Positions 10,760 to 22,274 of a DNA stretch of 64,000 bases are shown here, in pieces. The notes below the pieces were generated by a model. It was not told where the DNA came from and ran no database searches. It saw nothing but the letters and a program-made list of their open reading frames with translations. The stretch lies in NCBI GenBank assembly GCA_022376925.1, contig JAIOJX010000030.1, forward strand, positions 169,937,298 through 170,001,297, read 5' to 3'. This stretch comes from Tragulus kanchil (lineage: Eukaryota > Chordata > Mammalia > Artiodactyla > Tragulidae). The translations under genes were made by a program, and so were the position numbers. The first letter of the stretch is position 1. Each line of letters starts with the position of its first letter.

Positions 10760-10808
10760 CCCACATATACTTTTATAGGACTTTCTGGTCTACAAAAAGT
10801 TTTCCTAT

Positions 10809-10960
10809 TAATTACCCCATTTGGCCCTCAGGGTGACCCTGTGAGGATGGCACTGTGAGCATTCCCATTTTGGATAGGAGAGAACTGAGGCTTGAAGATG
10901 GTCAATAACTCTTTTAAGTGGCAGAGCTGGATATCAGTGTCAGCCTTCTCAGTTCATTCT
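10809..10960 (-). mobile_element. MIR SINE
   Basis: The intact continuation of the MIR that is truncated at 9722. After taagtggcagagctggatat it continues through a degraded B-box region toward the head. Confidence 0.72.
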
Positions 10961-11456
10961 CATATTCTTTCCAGGCCCTCACAGCTGCCCCTAAACTTGG
11001 AGCAGATGGGGCAGTTTAAGGGCAGCTGAACCCTCGCCTGGGGGCCCGAGGATCAACACAGTTTTTAGATCCTTTTTCAGGAGCAAGGAAGAGGGGACAC
11101 AGGCCCACCAGGACATTGCCAGGATCTCATAGGACTTTGTGGTGGCCACAAGGGGCCTCTGGGGTTCTTGGGCCTTTGCTGGAACAGAGTCCTCCTGTGA
11201 CAGTGGGCCCTGTTGGGTCATTTACAGCACCCAGTAGGTGAGGAGAGGCTCCAGCAGGGAGCTGGCTGTCCAGTGGTGGGACTGCCTCTCATCACATCTT
11301 GAGTGGTCCTCCTCCATGTCTCACAGTCTGGCTCTTAAGCAAGCTGGAGCACAAAGACACTGTGTAGTCTCAGGCCATTTGGTAGCTCTCTTGGGACTTT
11401 GAAAGTACCCACTACCTTCTAATAAGTGAAGAGCCTGGGGGAGAGGAATGGTCATA
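10961..11456. other. No gene or clear repeat seen
   Basis: Unique sequence with a short minus-strand frame (10991-11221) that I do not recognise. No splice or promoter context supports it. Confidence 0.45.
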
Positions 11457-11565
11457 AGGTGTGGGTTGGAGGCCTGAGTTTAAGCCTCTGTACAATGTGA
11501 TCCCAGGTGAATTTCTTTTGACCTTTCTGCTCCGCAGTGCCCATACCTGTGAAGTGGCTGGCGGA
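11457..11565 (+). mobile_element. MIR SINE fragment
   Basis: Weak forward MIR match: ggcctgagtttaagcctctg (B-box area), then a degraded core ending cccatacctgtgaagtgg. Confidence 0.45.
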
Positions 11566-12149
11566 GAGCGTCCATTGGAAGAAATGAGGAGGAAAGGACA
11601 AATAGGAGCACTTCCTAATGTTGACCTCAGTGTTACTCACTGCAGTGGGAACAGAGAACATCCCAGAGTATTTGGGCCAGAGACCATAAACCCTTCTTCC
11701 TGCGAGGAGGAATAAAGAAGCACAGGCTACTTCCTAAAGAGCAGTGCTGCTCTTCTCCCTTTGCCTCTTTTGTTGTGTCTGGGTGTGACTCATATTCTGC
11801 AATTTTTTTTGGTCTCTTTAGAAAACTCTTCTGGTTTCTGTCTCCCGAGAGTTATTTTCCACTCCGTCTTCCTCGGCCCCTCCTACCATCATCACCACGG
11901 CTCCAAGGTAGTCATGTGAGTGTTTTCCATGTAAAAAAATCTGGAAAATCCACTCAGGCCAAACAGAAAGACGATACTACTGAGTCTGAGGTTGATGGAG
12001 GTGGTTGCGCTGCCCTGGCACGAGGCTTCTGCGGGCTTCAGAACTCTCCAAGGGGTGAGACTGAGGGGCTGTTAGTTCTAAAACTTTTGTTGACATGTCT
12101 GTCCCACATGCCAGCACTGTTTCAGTGCATTGAATAAAACCCCCTGTGC
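11566..12149. other. No gene or clear repeat seen
   Basis: Unique sequence. The plus-strand frame at 11775-12137 is unrecognised and lacks any supporting context. Confidence 0.45.
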
Positions 12150-12425
12150 TTTCTTCAGTGCTTCCTATGGGTTTGTCACTGAGTGGGGTCCTTTACATAC
12201 ATCAAATCCTTATTTTATCCTTTCAAACAGCAAACACAGGTCTGTCTGACTTTAAATTCTGGGTCTAAAGAGTTGTGGTGTACTGGACTGTTTGAAGAAA
12301 CTGTCACCTAGTCCCTTCATCCTGTAGGTGGGGTAACTGAAGCTTGGTAGGGGTGACGGTGACTTCCTGGAAGGAGGGACTGAACCCCAGATATCCTGAC
12401 TTCTAGGGCATCTCCTGTTGCCCAT
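12150..12425 (-). mobile_element. MIR SINE
   Basis: Reverse MIR, long but diverged: cctttacatacatcaaatcc, a core with gtaggtggggtaactgaagc, then gactgaaccccagatatcc (B-box region) and the head. Confidence 0.65.
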
Positions 12426-12739
12426 TCCTCCCCTGCTGGGAGCAACTCAGTGAGTACTCACAGGAGCCCTCATTCATCCTTGCTCTTGGGGTCTTGGTTA
12501 AACCTGAGAAAGGTACAGTAGGTTAATTCAGGCCTTTGTCTGCTTCAAAAGGCTTTGGTCTGATTAGCCCTAAGTGTAGCTATTTTGAGTTTCAAAATCA
12601 AGTGTCTGGATTCATAAGTGTGGCACCCAGAGGGAGTTATTTGTTCTGTGACCAGGCACCTGAGCTCAACAAAAATTCCTAATTAGTAGTTAATAGTGTG
12701 GAAGTGTCTCACTGTGTCCAGAACATGCGATGACATGTA

Positions 12740-12960
12740 ACACCTCATTTCCCTTGTATGTGCTGTTCTCAGAGCCTTGTGTTTTCTCCCTCTTGATCCC
12801 AGCCTCCTTTCATTCTCTGTCTGGTGAACTCCTACTCATCCTTCAAGAACAATTTCTTGATTCATGTCCTATCGCTCTTCTCCCTAGCGCTAGTCATAAA
12901 TTTCTACAGTCTACCACTAGACTGTAAGCTCTGTGAGGGAGTTTGTGTACAATGTGTTAT
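12740..12960 (+). mobile_element. L2 LINE 3' end
   Basis: Typical L2 3' landmarks in order: gtgaactcctactcatcctt, a cttcaagaac block, then ctagactgtaagctctgtga and a gggagtttgtgt block. It is non-coding here. Confidence 0.82.
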
Positions 12961-12984
12961 ACACAATCATATATTTAAATATAC

Positions 12985-13160
12985 AAGTGCTTTCTTGCAG
13001 CCTGGTTCTATGCTAACACTTCCTTTGCATTATCTCATTTTATCCTTCATGATGTTTTCAGGTAGATTCCACCACTTGTCCTAGTTCCTGGATTCATAGG
13101 GAAGCTTGGAAACTTCCCCAGGGTTACACTGTAGATGGATGAGTCAGGATTGAAGTCATG
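12985..13160 (-). mobile_element. MIR SINE
   Basis: Reverse MIR just downstream of L2: catgatgttttcaggtagat, cttccccagggttacactgt, gatgagtcaggattgaag. Confidence 0.7.
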
Positions 13161-13835
13161 TGCTGTCATGTACAGTTGTGACTGTGCACTGCCCAAGGGC
13201 ATCTGGGGGAGAGGCCATTTGAGGCAGAAATCTTGCTCTTTCCTGGATGCAGAGCTATGAGTGTTGGGAGGAAGGTGCACACAGGCACTGTGGGAGTTCA
13301 CGCTCTTAATCACTGTGACATTCTGGGAACACAAATGTGCATATTCTTATCGCCAGTATCTGGCACGGAGTAGGAGCCAAAATGTACAGAAAAGGGAGAT
13401 CATGAACCAGTAGGCTTTTCCTTTTCCTTCCTTCCCTTTTAACTGCAGGAAGAAGTCATCATGTAACAAGTTACTTGGTTTAAGAAACACATTTTTTAGT
13501 TGACTTACCTTGTAGCAGGTCCAAAGAAATGGCTGAAAACCCTCAGTGAGTACTCACAGGAGCCCTCATTCATCCTTGCTCTTGGGGTCTTGGTTAAACC
13601 TGAGAAAGGTACAGTAGGTTAATTCAGGCCTTTGTCTGCTTCAAAAGGCTTTGGTCTGATTAGCCCTAAGTGTAGCTATTTTGAGTTTCAAAATCAAGTG
13701 TCTGGATTCATAAGTGTGGCACCCAGAGGGAGTTATTTGTTCTGTGACCAGGCACCTGAGCTCAACAAAAATTCCTAATTAGTAGTTAATAGTGTGGAAG
13801 TGTCTCACTGTGTCCAGAACATGCGATGACATGTA

Positions 13836-14056
13836 ACACCTCATTTCCCTTGTATGTGCTGTTCTCAGAGCCTTGTGTTTTCTCCCTCTTGATCCCAGCC
13901 TCCTTTCATTCTCTGTCTGGTGAACTCCTACTCATCCTTCAAGAACAATTTCTTGATTCATGTCCTATCGCTCTTCTCCCTAGCGCTAGTCATAAATTTC
14001 TACAGTCTACCACTAGACTGTAAGCTCTGTGAGGGAGTTTGTGTACAATGTGTTAT
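13836..14056 (+). mobile_element. L2 3' end, D5 second copy
   Basis: Duplicate of 12740-12960. Confidence 0.82.
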
Positions 14057-14080
14057 ACACAATCATATATTTAAATATAC

Positions 14081-14256
14081 AAGTGCTTTCTTGCAGCCTG
14101 GTTCTATGCTAACACTTCCTTTGCATTATCTCATTTTATCCTTCATGATGTTTTCAGGTAGATTCCACCACTTGTCCTAGTTCCTGGATTCATAGGGAAG
14201 CTTGGAAACTTCCCCAGGGTTACACTGTAGATGGATGAGTCAGGATTGAAGTCATG
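14081..14256 (-). mobile_element. MIR, D5 second copy
   Basis: Duplicate of 12985-13160. Confidence 0.7.
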
Positions 14257-14639
14257 TGCTGTCATGTACAGTTGTGACTGTGCACTGCCCAAGGGCATCT
14301 GGGGGAGAGGCCATTTGAGGCAGAAATCTTGCTCTTTCCTGGATGCAGAGCTATGAGTGTTGGGAGGAAGGTGCACACAGGCACTGTGGGAGTTCACGCT
14401 CTTAATCACTGTGACATTCTGGGAACACAAATGTGCATATTCTTATCGCCAGTATCTGGCACGGAGTAGGAGCCAAAATGTACAGAAAAGGGAGATCATG
14501 AACCAGTAGGCTTTTCCTTTTCCTTCCTTCCCTTTTAACTGCAGGAAGAAGTCATCATGTAACAAGTTACTTGGTTTAAGAAACACATTTTTTAGTTGAC
14601 TTACCTTGTAGCAGGTCCAAAGAAATGGCTGAAAACCCT

Positions 14640-15159
14640 AGAACAAATCACCATCTGGACTTGTAAGTGTTACACAGTTGTCTTTTATTCTCAGTAAGCC
14701 CATTCTCCCAGTTTGGAGCTTTGGCAGTTATTAAGTGGGTGTTAAAAGCCACAGGTGAACTGAAACAAAGGCCAGTTTTGAAACCGGCTGCAGCAGCCGC
14801 ACATCTGCTGGTGCGTGAATGGTGGTCCTGTTCTAATCCTGATGCCCGAGCCCGCAATTCTCCAGTGGGGGCCTTAGCAGATCCTTAATGGGCTGGGCTG
14901 GGCTAGGCTGACTGCTGCCCAACCGGCTGATTTGCCGAGTGTACCTGGAGAAACTGGTAACAGCGCAAAACTGGGGATGAAATGTATATGAATATCTCTG
15001 AGTTTCTACAGAAAGGGACTGGAGAGGCCAGGGCATGACGTTTCTCTTTGATGGACTTGAGGGCTGAAAAGTCAAACTGTGCCTTCTGATCTGCCTTGTG
15101 GCTTTGTAACACCTCCTTTTGATACAGAGGCCTGCCGATTGTTAGTTGCATCCCTGGAT
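14640..15159. other. Repeat-free unique stretch, possible conserved non-coding element
   Basis: No mobile element recognised. The part at about 14690-14880 is better balanced in composition than its surroundings and holds E-box-like motifs (catctg, cagcag, cagctg-like) around gctgcagcagccgcacatct. This is only a candidate regulatory element. The overlapping short frames on both strands are not coding as far as I can tell. Confidence 0.3.
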
Positions 15160-15330
15160 GGGTCTCTCAGCCTCTCTAGGCTTCTGTTTACTCCCAAGCA
15201 GTAGGGGAGAATATCACCTCCTGTAGAGGATTGTGGTGGGGAGTCAATGAGCTAATGTGTATGAAAAAACACTTTGTGAATTGGAAAGGGATGTACAGAT
15301 GCTCTAACTACCATTATTTGTCATTAGGTG
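15160..15330 (+). mobile_element. MIR SINE
   Basis: Forward MIR: tctcagcctctctaggcttc, an aggggagaatatcacctcct core, gagtcaatgagctaatgtgt and a 3' end near 15325. Confidence 0.72.
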
Positions 15331-16616
15331 GCTTTTCTTGCCATTCCCTGGAGGCATTTTGCTCCCAACTGCATCTGCCGAGTGTGCTTGGAGGTGGTGG
15401 TGATGGAGGAGGAGGGTGGGAAGAAAACATCCAGGCAGGCAGAAGACGAGAGATTTTTAGGCTGAGGCTTTTGTTTAGAGGTGGAGAGCATGGGTTTTTC
15501 TTTCTTCAGCCTGAAGTGGGAAAGTTGATGGTCTTCAGCAGGTGTGAATTCGGAAGCTGGATTCTCCTTCTTCCTTATGTTGCGTCCTGGATATCCAGGG
15601 ATGTTCCTTAAAATTAGCACATCCCAAGACTGAAACCAGCCCAAGGCCAGGGACTTGGCAAAGGAATGCAGATCCCAACTTTGCTCTGCTTCTTCACTTC
15701 TCCTTCTAGGCTGATCTCTTTGCCGTCTGCTGGTTGCTTCAAGCTCACACCCACCTCCGCACTCTCGCTCTGATGTTCCCTCCATCCAGCACATACTTCC
15801 TACGCCTGTCCAAATAAAATCCGTGCTGCAGAACTAGTCTCACTTCCATTCATTCCACAAATATGTGTTCATGCCATTCCTCAAGACCGAGAACACAGAA
15901 GAACACAGAAGGCTCACATTTAGGGGAACAGCAGAGGATGCTAGGTGTTGTTCAGACACATCTAGGGTGAGGAGCATCTGGTAAGCCCTGGTCTTAGAGG
16001 CAGGGGATTCAGCACCTGGAACTCAGGACTAAGGTCAGAGGATGGGGCACGGATGTGGGTGTTGTCAACACATGTGTGAAGTAGGGGCACAGGCACAGGC
16101 AAGGTCGCTTGAGGAGAGCATGAGATGTGAGTAGAAGAGGGAGAGAAAAATGATGCCTGGGAACTAAGTGTCAAGTTCCAAAGGGAATTAGCAGTGGAGA
16201 ATAAAGGGGAGAGTGAAGAGGCAGTAGACAGAAAGCCAGCAAGATGAGCATGGCCTCTCATGGCCTGAGTGTTGGGAGAGAATGGTGGCCTAGCAGGGAC
16301 CACAGAGAGGACATGCAGATGGATGCTGGAAGGAGCCCACGGAGGAGCCCACGCAGCCCCTCAAGGACCATTGGCCCCCTTTCTCTGCCTATGGGAATCA
16401 CTGCCATCAGTGAGCTTCTGCTGGTGGTGAGCATGCACCGTATCTCTTAAGGCTACTGGTTCACAAAAGAATGGGGAACCCAGGACTAGAGGTCTCCAGG
16501 CGGCTGGAGAACAGACGTTGTTGGGAATCAGGTAGAAGTGGCAATAGTGGAAGGAGGTACAGCTAGAAAGAGGAAATTTCTAGTTCATTATTTCAGAAGT
16601 AGGGCAGTTGCTGGGA
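15331..16616. other. No gene seen; probable old repeat remnants
   Basis: Unique sequence. A 156-codon minus-strand frame at 15324-15794 is the longest outside a duplication but is low-complexity, charged and unrecognised. Bases 16000-16310, read in the plus direction, resemble the G/A-rich ancient repeat seen at 18900-19178, though too weakly to assign. Confidence 0.35.
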
Positions 16617-16811
16617 GCTGACAAGGTTGGGGTGGGGCCATCTGAGGTTGCATGGAGGAGACTGATTAGTGAGGACAAAACTGAAGTCAGAGTGACAGTT
16701 GGTCATCAGTGTAGATGTTCAGCAGGTCTCAGACAGCCAAGAACACATGCTCTTGTGGGCATGGCTTGGAGGTCTGGAAATAGTGACCTATTAGGATGTG
16801 TTTGTGTGTGT

Positions 16812-16965
16812 GTGCTTAGTCATTCAGTCATGTCTGATTCTTTGTGGCCCCCATGGACTGGAGCCCACCAGTCTCCTCTGTCCATAGATTTCCCAGGCAA
16901 GAATACTGGAGTGGGTTGCCATTTCCTTCTCTAAGGAAATTTCCCAACCCAGGGATGGAAGGGGA
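16812..16965 (-). mobile_element. Bov-tA SINE
   Basis: Reverse Bov-tA, better preserved than the copy at 3791: gtcatgtctgattctttgtg, catggactggagcccaccag, gcaagaatactggagtgggt, tgccatttccttct, cccaacccagggatgg. The tRNA-derived end is truncated. A (GT)n run abuts it at about 16800. Confidence 0.88.
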
Positions 16966-17337
16966 ATCCATTGGTTAGGATAGAAATATCCAAATATACT
17001 AGGCTTAATTAGTTTGATTTCTCTCTCATGTAACAACCCTTTTGACTCTGGCAGTTGCAAAGCTATGCTCCATGAAGTCATTTGGGACTTCTATACTATG
17101 TCTTTGCCATTTTTCAGGATGTTGCGTTTACTTACAGGCTGTTGCTGGGTGCCATGATGACCACTCACAGTCCATTGGAAAACACTTAGTCATAGGTCAC
17201 ATTTAGCTGCAAGGGAGGCTGGAAAATGTCTCTCTGGTGCAGCCATGAATTCATTTAGTACTGTATCCCTATGGACGAAGGAGGAAGCAAAATTTGTGGG
17301 ACCATCTTGCAATCTGGCACAGGTGGTTTTAAGGATG

Positions 17338-17700
17338 GACAGTCATTAATTCAACAAATATTTATTCAGCACCTCTTATGTGCTGAGTCCTGGAGTTACA
17401 GAAGAGAAGGAGATAGACACAATGCCTGCCCTGTGGTACACACAACCTAGTGGGTGGTGTGGTTTTCAGTGGAGGAAAAGGCAGCTGATGAGTGATAGCT
17501 ATAGACAAACGAAGTGAGACTGGGGAGTTGGGTGGCCTTCTCTGGAGAGGGCTGTGAGGGAAGAGTGGTATCAAGGATGGCTAGACTGGGGCTTAGGCAA
17601 TAGGTAGAGGGAGATTGATTCAGGTGAGGGGAATGCTGTGATAAGTGAAAACAGTTACAGTGCCCACACTCATTGGGTTTTCCTCCTAACTAATGGCATG
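17338..17700 (+). mobile_element. Ancient mammalian repeat (family uncertain), first D6 copy
   Basis: Begins ttcaacaaatatttattcag and cacctcttatgtgctgagtc, then gagatagacacaatgcctgc. This is the opening of a common old mammalian repeat whose later part I recognise near 18960. It is cut here by the D6 junction. Confidence 0.5.
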
Positions 17701-17906
17701 GAAATTATACCGCTGACAAGGTTGGGGTGGGGCCATCTGAGGTTGCATGGAGGAGACTGATTAGTGAGGACAAAACTGAAGTCAGAGTGACAGTTGGTCA
17801 TCAGTGTAGATGTTCAGCAGGTCTCAGACAGCCAAGAACACATGCTCTTGTGGGCATGGCTTGGAGGTCTGGAAATAGTGACCTATTAGGATGTGTTTGT
17901 GTGTGT

Positions 17907-18060
17907 GTGCTTAGTCATTCAGTCATGTCTGATTCTTTGTGGCCCCCATGGACTGGAGCCCACCAGTCTCCTCTGTCCATAGATTTCCCAGGCAAGAATA
18001 CTGGAGTGGGTTGCCATTTCCTTCTCTAAGGAAATTTCCCAACCCAGGGATGGAAGGGGA
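17907..18060 (-). mobile_element. Bov-tA SINE, D6 second copy
   Basis: Duplicate of 16812-16965. Confidence 0.88.
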
Positions 18061-18432
18061 ATCCATTGGTTAGGATAGAAATATCCAAATATACTAGGCT
18101 TAATTAGTTTGATTTCTCTCTCATGTAACAACCCTTTTGACTCTGGCAGTTGCAAAGCTATGCTCCATGAAGTCATTTGGGACTTCTATACTATGTCTTT
18201 GCCATTTTTCAGGATGTTGCGTTTACTTACAGGCTGTTGCTGGGTGCCATGATGACCACTCACAGTCCATTGGAAAACACTTAGTCATAGGTCACATTTA
18301 GCTGCAAGGGAGGCTGGAAAATGTCTCTCTGGTGCAGCCATGAATTCATTTAGTACTGTATCCCTATGGACGAAGGAGGAAGCAAAATTTGTGGGACCAT
18401 CTTGCAATCTGGCACAGGTGGTTTTAAGGATG

Positions 18433-19178
18433 GACAGTCATTAATTCAACAAATATTTATTCAGCACCTCTTATGTGCTGAGTCCTGGAGTTACAGAAGA
18501 GAAGGAGATAGACACAATGCCTGCCCTGTGGTACACACAACCTAGTGGGTGGTGTGGTTTTCAGTGGAGGAAAAGGCAGCTGATGAGTGATAGCTATAGA
18601 CAAACGAAGTGAGACTGGGGAGTTGGGTGGCCTTCTCTGGAGAGGGCTGTGAGGGAAGAGTGGTATCAAGGATGGCTAGACTGGGGCTTAGGCAATAGGT
18701 AGAGGGAGATTGATTCAGGTGAGGGGAATGCTGTGATAAGTGAAAACAGTTACAGTGCCCACACTCATTGGGTTTTCCTCCTAATAGGATTTCTTCCACA
18801 TGCATGGCATGGATAATTATACCTGAGATAAGATTTTGAAGGAGCAGAATTTAGATCTGTGAGAGCATTTAGTAAAGGGATTGGACCCAGAGGGTTCAGG
18901 GAAGGAGGAGTGATGATTTGAAAGATGCATAGGTGTTAGCCAGATAAGGAGCTGCCAGACCAAGGGAACAGTGTGCACAAAGGCCCTGGGATGGAGGCTG
19001 AAAGGTGGCCCATGTGGCTGAGGCAGGGGGGAGGTGGTGGGGAGGAGGGGCAGTGGAAAGGCAAGCTGGGACAAGCACACATGGGACCTGGAAGTCTTAA
19101 GGATTTTGATCTTTACCATAAGAGTCAAGGGGAGCCACAGAGGAGTTTGAAGCAGGAGGAGTGATGTGATCAGGACCC
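18433..19178 (+). mobile_element. Ancient mammalian repeat (family uncertain), fullest copy
   Basis: Starts as at 17338 and continues through gggaacagtgtgcacaaagg, the ggccctgggatggaggctga block, and gaggagtgatgtgatcagg at the end. The order of blocks is that of an old, non-coding mammalian repeat related to the fragments at 51360 and 53205. Confidence 0.5.
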
Positions 19179-20084
19179 TGGGGAAGTGCTAAGCCCATGA
19201 GGTAGTGTCTTTGCAGCAGAATAGACAGAAGGTACAAGACAGGGAACAGAAAGGGGTCAGAAAGGCTAGACAGGAAGGACAGAGAGACGCCTTTCGCAGG
19301 ACTGGTGGCTTACAGGGATGGTGGGGGCGGGGAGTTGAGGAGCAGATGGAGGGACAGGGAAGGGGCTCATTAACTCCAGGCTTCCATCTGGAACTGGGTG
19401 GGAAGCTGTATGCCTCCATCTGGGTCGTTCAGCAAGCTTGCAACTTTACCTGTAAAAGAAGAGTATTTATGGGATCAAAGGGAAGGTCGTTGCACAATGA
19501 GGTACAGTGTAAATATCGTGGATCCTGAGAGTAATGACATAGACTGTATGGAGTGGCTCTGATGTCCACCAGCAATGCCTCCATGGTGTGGGAAGAAGCT
19601 GACAGAGTTCCGCGGGCAAAGAGAGGCGTAGCAGTGGCCACACGTGATGTCTTCATTAAGGAGATTTTTCAGGATAAGTGTTTGTGTATGAGTGCATGTA
19701 AATCGGTATGCTAGTCAGGGAATTTGGGATCCAAGCTCAATACCAACAGTACTTGCTAGGAGGTTTGAGCATTTTGGTTCCCCAATTTATATGGTAGATT
19801 ATGATGCTTAAAGGCACAAGGTCCTGGAAAATACCAGCTGTCAATTTATAATAATACAGGAATACAAGTCACTGTTGGGAATTAAAGGGGATGCTGTGCC
19901 TAAGGTGCTTCATACAGTCCTGAAACAGTGGGTGCACATTTAATGGAAAGAGTGGGCCCCATCTTCCTTGTCTGTGAAGAACCGAGATTAGTCTATCCCA
20001 GTGGTGACAATGACAGGGGTTTCCACTGGGAGTGTCAGGGTTTCCTATGAGTGTTTCCCAGAGGTAGAATCATGGGTCCTACTA
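19179..20084. other. No gene or further repeat seen
   Basis: Purine-rich then mixed sequence. Overlapping short frames exist on both strands, none recognised. Entirely repeated by D7 at 20290-21197. Confidence 0.45.
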
Positions 20085-20289
20085 TGCACAAAGGCCCTGG
20101 GATGGAGGCTGAAAGGTGGCCCATGTGGCTGAGGCAGGGGGGAGGTGGTGGGGAGGAGGGGCAGTGGAAAGGCAAGCTGGGACAAGCACACATGGGACCT
20201 GGAAGTCTTAAGGATTTTGATCTTTACCATAAGAGTCAAGGGGAGCCACAGAGGAGTTTGAAGCAGGAGGAGTGATGTGATCAGGACCC
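20085..20289 (+). mobile_element. Ancient repeat end, D7 second copy
   Basis: Duplicate of 18974-19178. Confidence 0.5.
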
Positions 20290-21197
20290 TGGGGAAGTGC
20301 TAAGCCCATGAGGTAGTGTCTTTGCAGCAGAATAGACAGAAGGTACAAGACAGGGAACAGAAAGGGGTCAGAAAGGCTAGACAGGAAGGACAGAGAGACG
20401 CCTTTCGCAGGACTGGTGGCTTACAGGGATGGTGGGGCGGGAGTTGAGGAGCAGATGGAGGGACAGGGAAGGGGCTCATTAACTCCAGGCTTCCATCTGG
20501 AACTGGGTGGGAAGCTGTATGCCTCCATCTGGGTCGTTCAGCAAGCTTGCAACTTTACCTGTAAAAGAAGAGTATTTATGGGATCAAAGGGAAGGTCGTT
20601 GCACAATGAGGTACAGTGTAAATATCGTGGATCCTGAGAGTAATGACATAGACTGTATGGAGTGGCTCTGATGTCCACCAGCAATGCCTCCATGGTGTGG
20701 GAAGAAGCTGACAGAGTTCCGCGGGCAAAGAGAGGCGTAGCAGTGGCCACACGTGATGTCTTCATTAAGGAGATTTTTCAGGATAAGTGTTTGTGTATGA
20801 GTGCATGTAAATCGGTATGCTAGTCAGGGAATTTGGGATCCAAGCTCAATACCAACAGTACTTGCTAGGAGGTTTGAGCATTTTGGTTCCCCAATTTATA
20901 TGGTAGATTATGATGCTTAAAGGCACAAGGTCCTGGAAAATACCAGCTGTCAATTTATAATAATACAGGAATACAAGTCACTGTTGGGAATTAAAGGGGA
21001 TGCTGTGCCTAAGGTGCTTCATACAGTCCTGAAACAGTGGGTGCACATTTAATGGAAAGAGTGGGCCCCATCTTCCTTGTCTGTGAAGAACCGAGATTAG
21101 TCTATCCCAGTGGTGACAATGACAGGGGTTTCCACTGGGAGTGTCAGGGTTTCCTATGAGTGTTTCCCAGAGGTAGAATCATGGGGTCTCTGACTAT

Positions 21198-21889
21198 CCC
21201 CACCCCTGCTTGTGCACAGGCCCCAGGTCCACAATCTGCCCCAGACCGTGGCTTGCTGGAGGCCTGGAGTCGAGATCCTTGCCATGGTTCAGGCCAAGCC
21301 AATGGCCAGAATACCAGCAGCATCCAGAAGCCTTGGTGGAGCCAGCCTCCTTTTTCCTGTGTACCTCCCCGCCCCACCTCCTCTCCCCTCTTAACTGTGA
21401 CAACAGCAGGCTTCCCACTGGGCCTGAGGAGTGGAGAAGCCTAAATTTAGCCTTCTGGCTTCCGTGGTGAGCCACAGGTGAAAGCCAAGGGGAAAGCACA
21501 AAGACGGCCACATTTTCAAAATACCTTTGGTCAAGATGGTAAACAGCAGATCTGAGATCTGAGTGAGGCTCTTGGTCCATGCCCTCTGCTTGTTTTTGAG
21601 GGAAGATTGGAGAATAATCTTATTTCCTTTTTGTCTGCTTTCCCAGTTGACTCACCCTCGAAACCCCACCTCCCCTCCTGCTCCGACTTTGCCCAGAGAG
21701 CCATTCTGTCTCCCAGAAGTGGGGGCCCTGGGCTGTGGAGCAGGCCCCCAAGGCCTGTGTTTGGTTTGGCTGGTCTAATTTGGGTTTGACTCAGTCAGAC
21801 CAGCCTCATTATGTGGGTTCCATCCCCCTCAATTCAGCCAGGCCTCCTGCCTCTGGAAGCCTGGTCAGACAGGCCTGAGGAGACGGTTC
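21198..21889. other. No gene or clear repeat seen
   Basis: GC-richer unique sequence. It carries several overlapping frames up to 128 codons (minus strand 21194-21580) with no resemblance to a family I know. Confidence 0.4.
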
Positions 21890-22044
21890 ACATCTATTGA
21901 AAACTTGCTATGCACCAGGCATTGTCCTAATAATCGTATTTCCATCAGTCCATTTAATCTTCCTAATAACCTGTGAAGTGGGTACACTTTTATAGATGAG
22001 GAAAGTGAAGCACAAAGTAAGTAGCTCTCAAAATCATACAGCTG
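21890..22044 (-). mobile_element. MIR SINE, 3' part, split by an insertion
   Basis: Reverse MIR: ctatgcaccaggcattgtcc, taataacctgtgaagtgggt, agatgaggaaagtgaagcac, ending catacagctg. It resumes at 22191 with cacacagctggtaagtggca. Confidence 0.82.
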
Positions 22045-22190
22045 ATCCTTCAGGGGTGCTGTGTGATGGTTGGGAAGGGTGGGAAGGCAGGGATATACAT
22101 ATGACTAATCTGGAAACATACATATCTGTAAACAACTAAACTCTGTACAAGTTAAAAGTAAAATAAAAGTTAAAACAAAAACAAAAAAAC
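22045..22190 (+). mobile_element. A-tailed retroposed element inside MIR (probable truncated L1 3' end)
   Basis: This 146-bp insertion ends in an A-rich tail and is flanked by about 10-bp near-identical sequences, catacagctg and cacacagctg, as expected for a target-site duplication. Its body (gggatatacatatgactaat, ctggaaacatacatatctgt, then aacaactaaactctgtac) is shared with 48262-48440. I read it as a 5'-truncated LINE 3' end, but the family is not certain. Confidence 0.6.
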
Positions 22191-22258
22191 CACACAGCTG
22201 GTAAGTGGCAGAGCCTGCCTGCGAATCACAATCCTTGACCACCACAGGGCACTGCCCC
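22191..22258 (-). mobile_element. MIR SINE, 5' part
   Basis: Continuation of 21890-22044: taagtggcagagcctgcctg, cgaatcacaatcc, then the head. Confidence 0.78.
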
Positions 22259-22274
22259 TGTTTGAATCACTCCA

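Larger units (their letters stand above)
8516..10931. repeat. Tandem duplication D4 (period 1,209-1,220 bp)
   Basis: First copy 8516-9722 and second copy 9736-10931, joined by about 13 unmatched bases. The first 40 bases of the second copy are damaged: ggcatccaggctctgagcac is reduced to ggcatgga. The rest agrees closely, with a few indels and substitutions. Each copy carries one MaLR LTR, one CHR-like SINE and part of a MIR. Confidence 0.94.
12446..14639. repeat. Tandem duplication D5 (period 1,096 bp)
   Basis: First copy 12446-13542 and second copy about 13543-14639. I saw no internal difference. The join is direct, with a two-base (CT) identity at the junction and no filler. Confidence 0.96.
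16617..18823. repeat. Tandem duplication D6 (period 1,095 bp)
   Basis: First copy 16617-17711 and second copy 17712-18823. The copies agree until the last 22 bases of the first copy. There an 18-base block present in the second (taggatttcttccacatg) is missing and nearby bases are altered. Damage confined to the junction side is the recurring signature of these units. Confidence 0.94.
18974..21197. repeat. Tandem duplication D7 (period 1,109-1,111 bp)
   Basis: First copy 18974-20084 and second copy 20085-21197. The copies differ by two Gs in G runs (about 19322 versus 20433). The first copy ends catgggtcctactat where the second reads catggggtctctgactat, a small compression at the junction. 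Confidence 0.95.

Noticed and set aside
12446..14639. Satellite or VNTR array interpretation of the 1.1-kb repeats
   Set aside because: Each unit has a different sequence, occurs only twice in tandem, and contains ordinary dispersed repeats. A satellite would share one unit across many copies.
15324..15794. 156-codon minus-strand frame outside any duplication
   Set aside because: Unrecognised, charged and low-complexity, overlapped by a plus-strand frame (15231-15611) and by the end of a MIR. Nothing supports coding.
16798..16815. (GT)n microsatellite as an independent feature
   Set aside because: Only a handful of GT units abut the Bov-tA. Too short to be a notable locus.
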